Origin: CALOCN01 sp942491735 | GTDB lineage: Bacteria > Eisenbacteria > RBG-16-71-46 > JABDJR01 | Direction of reading: 5' to 3' | DNA: 64,000 bases | NCBI GenBank assembly: GCA_942491735.1 | Contig: CALOCN010000014.1 | Location: forward strand, 2,418,001-2,482,000 | Part shown: piece by piece, positions 59,744 to 64,000 of the stretch | How positions within the stretch are numbered: the stretch's first letter is position 1 | Layout: every line of letters begins with the position of its first letter | Made by a program: the position numbers and the translations under genes | The notes under the pieces: generated by a model | What the model was told of the DNA's origin: nothing | Database searches by the model: none | What the model saw: only the letters and a program-made list of their open reading frames with translations

Positions 59744-62700
59744 TCAGTAGTCGTGTCGGACCCGAAGATCCAGGTTGAACTCGTTCGTCAATCCGATGGT
59801 GTCGTCGCTGAACCGGCGCGCTTCCCCGCGCAGGATGAGCGTGCGACGCAGCCGATACTCCACCGCGATGTCCTGGGTGAGCAGGTGGTTGAGCGCCTGT
59901 CGATAGATGACCCGCAACTCGGGGGTCACGTACTTCGTCAGCCCAATGGTGGCCTCGAAGCTCCCCCCCTCCGAGAGTCCGGTCTGGATCTCGATATCGT
60001 CCACACCCAACTCGCGGACCAGCCGACGTTCCAGGGGCGCCAGGAAAAGCCCGCTCGTGGACACCAGGCCACGCGCAACCGCCTCGGCCGTGTTGTCCCC
60101 CGCCGATCCCGTGCCCGGTTCACCCGAATCCAGGGCGGCGGACAGACCGACCGACCCGGCAGCCAGACGGGCCACGATCGCCTCGCTACTGAGCCCCGCA
60201 TCCTCACCCGTCTCCAGGAGTGTGGCGGAGAAATTTAGCACAGGCTCATCGGCCCGGCCAGTCAGGTGCACCTCGATGAGGTACCCCGCATCGATGGTCT
60301 GGGCGAACACGTCCAGGTCGGGCAGCACGGTGTCCGGACGGTTCCAGGTCAGCGTCCCCTCCGTGATGTCGAACCGGTTGAGAAAGAACTGGTAGCTCCC
60401 CCGGATGATGGTCAGATCCCCGAGAATCTCGCGCGAGTTGATTCCCTGCCGCACGATGAGATCCTCGCCTCCCAGCTCGGCGCTCACTTCCTCGGTGAAG
60501 ATGATGATCTTGTTGGGGGCGTCGAGGGTCACCTCGTACAGGATGGGACGACGCCGGAAGCGGCCGATGTCCTGCGGCTGCAGGCTCCCCGCGTATTCCG
60601 CCCGGTGCACCAGAAGGTCCCCGCTGGCGAAGGGATAGATGAACCCGTCCGCCGCACGGATGGGGGTCAGGGACAACTCCCCCGAGACGCGAGCGGCGTA
60701 GATGCCGGGATCCTTGACCACCGCCTTGTCGAAGGTCACCTTCATGGCGTAGGTCTCGGTCTCGGTGGCGTAGAGACGATAGGTTCCGGTCGCCCGTACC
60801 GAGCCGTCCCCCAGCTTGGCCCGCACGTCCTCGAGGGTGACGAGCGCCCCGTCGAAACGGGCGGTCCCGGTCACGCCGGTCAGGAGTTCGTGCCGGTCCT
60901 GCGGCCGCACCGTCGCACCGGCCACCGAGGCGGTCCCCCGCAGGAGCGGTCGGGTGGGATGCCCGTAGATCACCACGTCGGCATCCAGCGCACCCTGGGC
61001 CTCCTCGATCCACCGGGTGAACCGGAGGTTCTCGATACTGGCCCCCTCCGAGGTGAAACGAAGGGCCATTTCCTCGTTGGGGAACTCCCATCGGAAGGGA
61101 TAGATCTGGACATCCAGCGGCATGGAACCGATGAGATCCGCGTTGCTTCCGGTGTGCCATCCACGCAGCTCACGGATCCGCACCACGTCATCGGCGAGGG
61201 TGGCGTCCACGAACAGGCTGTCGCTGCGGATGCCGCGCCAGGTGACGGCCCTCCCGTCCCCGGTGAGGTGCACTTCGGGGGATCCCCAACTCCCTCCCAG
61301 GGCCACCTCCGCGTTGATGGTCCCGGCCGGCCGGTCCCGCCGCTCCAGGTACCCGAGCCAGTCGAACAGCTGCAGCCGGCTCACCGTTCCCTGCAGGTCC
61401 CAGGTCGTGCTGTCCGGTTCCAGGGTGGGACCGACCGCCACCGACTCCAGCATTTCGTAGGGATGCACGGGGAAGCGGACCCTTCCGCTGGCATCGATAC
61501 GCCCCGCGCCCCGCACCGCGCTCACCGTGTCCACCCGCACCATGGTATCCGCGATATGGAGCCGGGTGCGCAGGCTGTCCAACCGGCCGGTTTCCCAGCG
61601 GAGGTTTCCCATTCTCAGATCCACATCCCCCTCGAGAAACGGAAACGTCCCCGCGAGATCCACGCTGCCGTCGATGCTCTCCACCTGGACGTAGGGGGTA
61701 TCCCCGAGGGCATAGAACACCTGGGGATCCAGGGACTCCACCTGGAGGAATGCATCCATGAGATGCGTGCGCCGGTTCCATCGGCCCGCGCCAAAGATCT
61801 TTCCCTTCGGGGTTTCCACGGCAAAACCCGGCGAGGAGACGACATCGCCACGAATGTCGATGCGCCCGGGAAACCGGACCGCGAACACCCGGTCGGCCAG
61901 GGAAGCGTCGGCCCGGTCCACGAAGACCCGCAGGTGGGGGTCCCAGGTCACGCTGCCTTCCACGGTGACCGTGGTGTCTCCCTGGTCCAGACGCAGTCCC
62001 TCCATGAACACATGGTCATCGGTGAGACGGATCCGTCCGTCGCCGTGGGAGAACCCCAGGTTCCCCACCCGGATCCCGGACGGGGCGAGGAAGTCGAGGG
62101 TCAGGTCCCGGGGATTGGCGGCGAACCCGTCCGCCTCCCGCAGCTCCACCCGGGTCGCGCGCACCGCCCCGATGTTGAGCTGCTGCAACACGCCGGATGC
62201 CTGCAGCCGGGGATGCGTCGTTTGTCCCCGCAGGCCCACGGTGAGAAAGCCGGTCCCGGTCAGGTCGTCCTGGCGCACGAAGCCCCGCCAGGCCCGCAGG
62301 TCCCCGGCATAGAGGAAGTCGAGGGAGAGGGAGTCCTCGGTGACCTTTCCGGTGCCGCGCAGCGAGGCCCGCTCCAGCTCGACCCTCAGGCTGTCCAGAT
62401 GCCAGACCGCGTCCCGTAGTCCCAGCTCGACCCGCCCCGAAAGGAACGGCACCTCGCGCAGGCGGCTGTGATCCAGATTGATCTGGGCCTCCAGGGATTC
62501 GAAGGGTCGGGCGCGGTCGGTAAACAGGACCGTTCCGGTCCCGTTGAGGATCCCCGGGGTCTGCTCGAACGGCGGCAGCTGGAACACCACCGGATCCACG
62601 CCCTCGAAGTTCCCGTCCACGGTGAATTCCTTCTCGTCGAAGGCCAGGGACAGGCTGCCATAGGTCACGTGCGCTCCGCGCAACATCAGGTCCACGTCCA

Positions 62701-63688
62701 ACAGGCGCAGCGTCCGATCGGCGATGAACCCCCGGCCCGAGGTGGCGCGCGGTTCCCAGACGTCCCAGGTCCCCTCCCCCGACCAGGCGAATCCCAAACG
62801 GTCGGTCTCGCGACGGAAGGTGAGATCGATCCACTCCACGTGGCCCGGTTCCAGGTTGGGTTCCTGCAGCAGCCGGCCCAGACGCTCCAGGGGAAGGTCC
62901 TCGATCCGGCCCGCCAGATCCATGTCCTGCGAACCCGGACGGCCGTGCAGGATCAGATCGGTCCCGTCCCAATGGACGACCAGGGAGTCGAGCGACGGCC
63001 CGTCGTTGACGAGCAACGAACCCCCGGGAACCAACAGCGGTCCGAGACTGTCGGCCAGGGTCCCGCGCAGACCGGTCGACGCGAACCGGAGCACGTTGTC
63101 CACGATGGTGACATCGAGCCCCCCCGAGACATCCTCGACCTGGAGTTCGCGCCAAGGCACCTCGAACAGGATGCTGCCGTCGGCGACCCGCACGTTCTCG
63201 ATGCTCAGCTGGGGCTTGTCGCCTCCCCCGCCGCCGCCACGCGTGGTGGGAATGAGAATGCTGCCGTCCTCGCCGCGGCGAAACTCCATGCCCAGGCCCA
63301 TGGCGGTGACCCGGGTCACCTTGTAGCGTCCATGGAGAAGCCCCCAGAGGTCGTAGGCGACATCGAGGCGATCGGCCCGGCCGAACGGGAACCACCCCTG
63401 CGGACCGCGGCGCTCCAGGCTCGCTCCTTCGATGGTCAGACCCAGCAGGGGAAAGCCGCTGACCCGTTCCACCACCAGCCGGGTGTCCTCGTCGAAGACC
63501 CGGGCGTTGAGCAGCGCGGCGGTCTGGCGCGCGATGACCCCACCCCCCAGGATCCACCCGCCGGCCAGGGCGGCAAGCAGCAACGCGACACCGCCCAGCA
63601 GGGCCAGGTGAAGGTGTCGCAGGAAGCGGATCCAGCGATTCCCGCCTCCGCCTTGACCGGGATCGCCCGGTGGAGTTTCAGAATGCAT
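59744..63688 (-). CDS. tamB: TamB-family translocation/assembly (lipid-bridge) protein
   Basis: 1314-residue protein. An N-terminal helix (about 28-50, LHLALLGGVALLLAALAGGW) anchors it in the inner membrane; the long repetitive beta-groove follows. The C-terminal DUF490/TamB domain covers about residues 950-1314, with DAPNKIIIFTEEVSAELGGE near 1105, ILGDLTIIRGSYQFFLNRFD near 1135 and EATIGLTKYVTPELRVIYRQ near 1255. TamB proteins span the periplasm and move phospholipid or help outer-membrane protein assembly. It is paired with the Omp85 gene directly upstream, overlapping it by 11 bases. A Gly-run (TTRGGGGGGDK) near 170 is unusual. ATG MHSETPPGD chosen for its position at the overlap. Confidence 0.92.
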   Translation of the reverse strand: MHSETPPGDPGQGGGGNRWIRFLRHLHLALLGGVALLLAALAGGWILGGGVIARQTAALLNARVFDEDTRLVVERVSGFPLLGLTIEGASLERRGPQGWFPFGRADRLDVAYDLWGLLHGRYKVTRVTAMGLGMEFRRGEDGSILIPTTRGGGGGGDKPQLSIENVRVADGSILFEVPWRELQVEDVSGGLDVTIVDNVLRFASTGLRGTLADSLGPLLVPGGSLLVNDGPSLDSLVVHWDGTDLILHGRPGSQDMDLAGRIEDLPLERLGRLLQEPNLEPGHVEWIDLTFRRETDRLGFAWSGEGTWDVWEPRATSGRGFIADRTLRLLDVDLMLRGAHVTYGSLSLAFDEKEFTVDGNFEGVDPVVFQLPPFEQTPGILNGTGTVLFTDRARPFESLEAQINLDHSRLREVPFLSGRVELGLRDAVWHLDSLRVELERASLRGTGKVTEDSLSLDFLYAGDLRAWRGFVRQDDLTGTGFLTVGLRGQTTHPRLQASGVLQQLNIGAVRATRVELREADGFAANPRDLTLDFLAPSGIRVGNLGFSHGDGRIRLTDDHVFMEGLRLDQGDTTVTVEGSVTWDPHLRVFVDRADASLADRVFAVRFPGRIDIRGDVVSSPGFAVETPKGKIFGAGRWNRRTHLMDAFLQVESLDPQVFYALGDTPYVQVESIDGSVDLAGTFPFLEGDVDLRMGNLRWETGRLDSLRTRLHIADTMVRVDTVSAVRGAGRIDASGRVRFPVHPYEMLESVAVGPTLEPDSTTWDLQGTVSRLQLFDWLGYLERRDRPAGTINAEVALGGSWGSPEVHLTGDGRAVTWRGIRSDSLFVDATLADDVVRIRELRGWHTGSNADLIGSMPLDVQIYPFRWEFPNEEMALRFTSEGASIENLRFTRWIEEAQGALDADVVIYGHPTRPLLRGTASVAGATVRPQDRHELLTGVTGTARFDGALVTLEDVRAKLGDGSVRATGTYRLYATETETYAMKVTFDKAVVKDPGIYAARVSGELSLTPIRAADGFIYPFASGDLLVHRAEYAGSLQPQDIGRFRRRPILYEVTLDAPNKIIIFTEEVSAELGGEDLIVRQGINSREILGDLTIIRGSYQFFLNRFDITEGTLTWNRPDTVLPDLDVFAQTIDAGYLIEVHLTGRADEPVLNFSATLLETGEDAGLSSEAIVARLAAGSVGLSAALDSGEPGTGSAGDNTAEAVARGLVSTSGLFLAPLERRLVRELGVDDIEIQTGLSEGGSFEATIGLTKYVTPELRVIYRQALNHLLTQDIAVEYRLRRTLILRGEARRFSDDTIGLTNEFNLDLRVRHDY

Positions 63689-64000
63689 GGCCAATAGCAA
63701 AGTGGATCCTGTCCCGGTCCTCACCGGGGAGATAGTTCCATTTCCTGGCGTAGTCGAGCCGAACCGGACCCAGCGGCGTGCTGAACCGGAGACCCAGACC
63801 ATAGGAATATCGCACGTCCGTCGGCTCCACCTTCTCGGGATCCGAGTGCGGGAAGAAGCTGTCCAGGGTGAACTGGGCTTCATCCACCCACACGTTCCCC
63901 ATGTCCAGGAAACCCACCGCCCCGAACCGTCCGAACAGACGCCAGCGGGCCTCCAGGTTGGTCAGCCACTGGACGAGGCCCCCCGGGCCCACCCCCGGTT
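63678..64000 (-). CDS. Omp85 (BamA/TamA) outer-membrane barrel, C-terminal part (5' end beyond window)
   Basis: Only the last 107 or so residues are present; the gene begins right of the window. Barrel strands are visible: FGRFGAVGFLDMGNVW, RYSYGLGLRFSTPLGPVRLD (the conserved G-x-G-x-R-x-x-T-P-x-G-P-x-R-x-D of Omp85) and IHFAIGHAF with the terminal Phe of the beta-signal. Pairing with tamB suggests the TamA type, though BamA cannot be excluded without the POTRA domains. Confidence 0.88.
   Translation of the reverse strand, partial: PGVGPGGLVQWLTNLEARWRLFGRFGAVGFLDMGNVWVDEAQFTLDSFFPHSDPEKVEPTDVRYSYGLGLRFSTPLGPVRLDYARKWNYLPGEDRDRIHFAIGHAF

Overview
This is a very GC-rich (roughly two-thirds G+C), almost fully coding bacterial chromosome segment. 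Nearly all genes are on the minus strand. I count 50 protein-coding genes, two of them cut by the window edges, and see no RNA genes, insertion sequences or CRISPR arrays. The outer-membrane assembly genes (TamB and an Omp85 barrel), the Wza-type exporter, the Bat operon, the exosortase genes and a secreted fibronectin-III protein with a FlgD/T9SS-like C-terminus point to a diderm of the FCB type. Candidatus Eisenbacteria or a relative is my best guess, but that is inference from gene content only.

Layout. 1-4290: PrsK-type sensor kinase (cut at the left edge), TPR lipoprotein and polytopic membrane protein. 4647-10948: exosortase cluster (fibronectin-III surface protein, exosortase, EpsI, XrtA-type polysaccharide deacetylase). 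11198-13965: a plus-strand glycosyltransferase converging on a secreted glycoside-hydrolase-like protein. 14039-26248: exopolysaccharide operon (ManC-like nucleotidyltransferase, SPOR lipoprotein, GalT, GlgA, Wza, Wzz, tyrosine-kinase-like ATPase, three glycosyltransferases, O-antigen ligase-like polymerase). 26370-31573: a methyltransferase converging on three GT4 enzymes and a WecG/TagA/CpsF transferase. 31776-42168: a complete MoxR-DUF58-Bat operon ending in an AsmA-like protein. 42443-49110: amino-sugar and lipid-linked glycan genes (two DegT aminotransferases, GNAT, epimerase, DPM1-like GT2 with DUF2304, GT39). 49199-64000: housekeeping run (glyA, ilvE, LMW phosphatase, tsaC, purE, purD, gatB, gatA, gatC, pcrA, tamB, Omp85).

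Together the left half looks like one surface-polysaccharide programme. Sugar nucleotides are made (ManC, GalT), chains are built by many glycosyltransferases, polymerised and exported through Wza/Wzz/kinase. An exosortase system with its own PrsK sensor and deacetylase is probably coupled to the matrix. No PEP-CTERM substrate, Wzx flippase or initiating phosphoglycosyltransferase is visible here.

Translation is strongly coupled: about twenty neighbours overlap by 4 bases (ATGA, GTGA or TTGA). GTG starts are common and several rare starts are likely. The most interesting non-coding signal is a motif shared by the leaders of the fibronectin-III gene and the WecG gene, whose core resembles a sigma-28 type -10 box.
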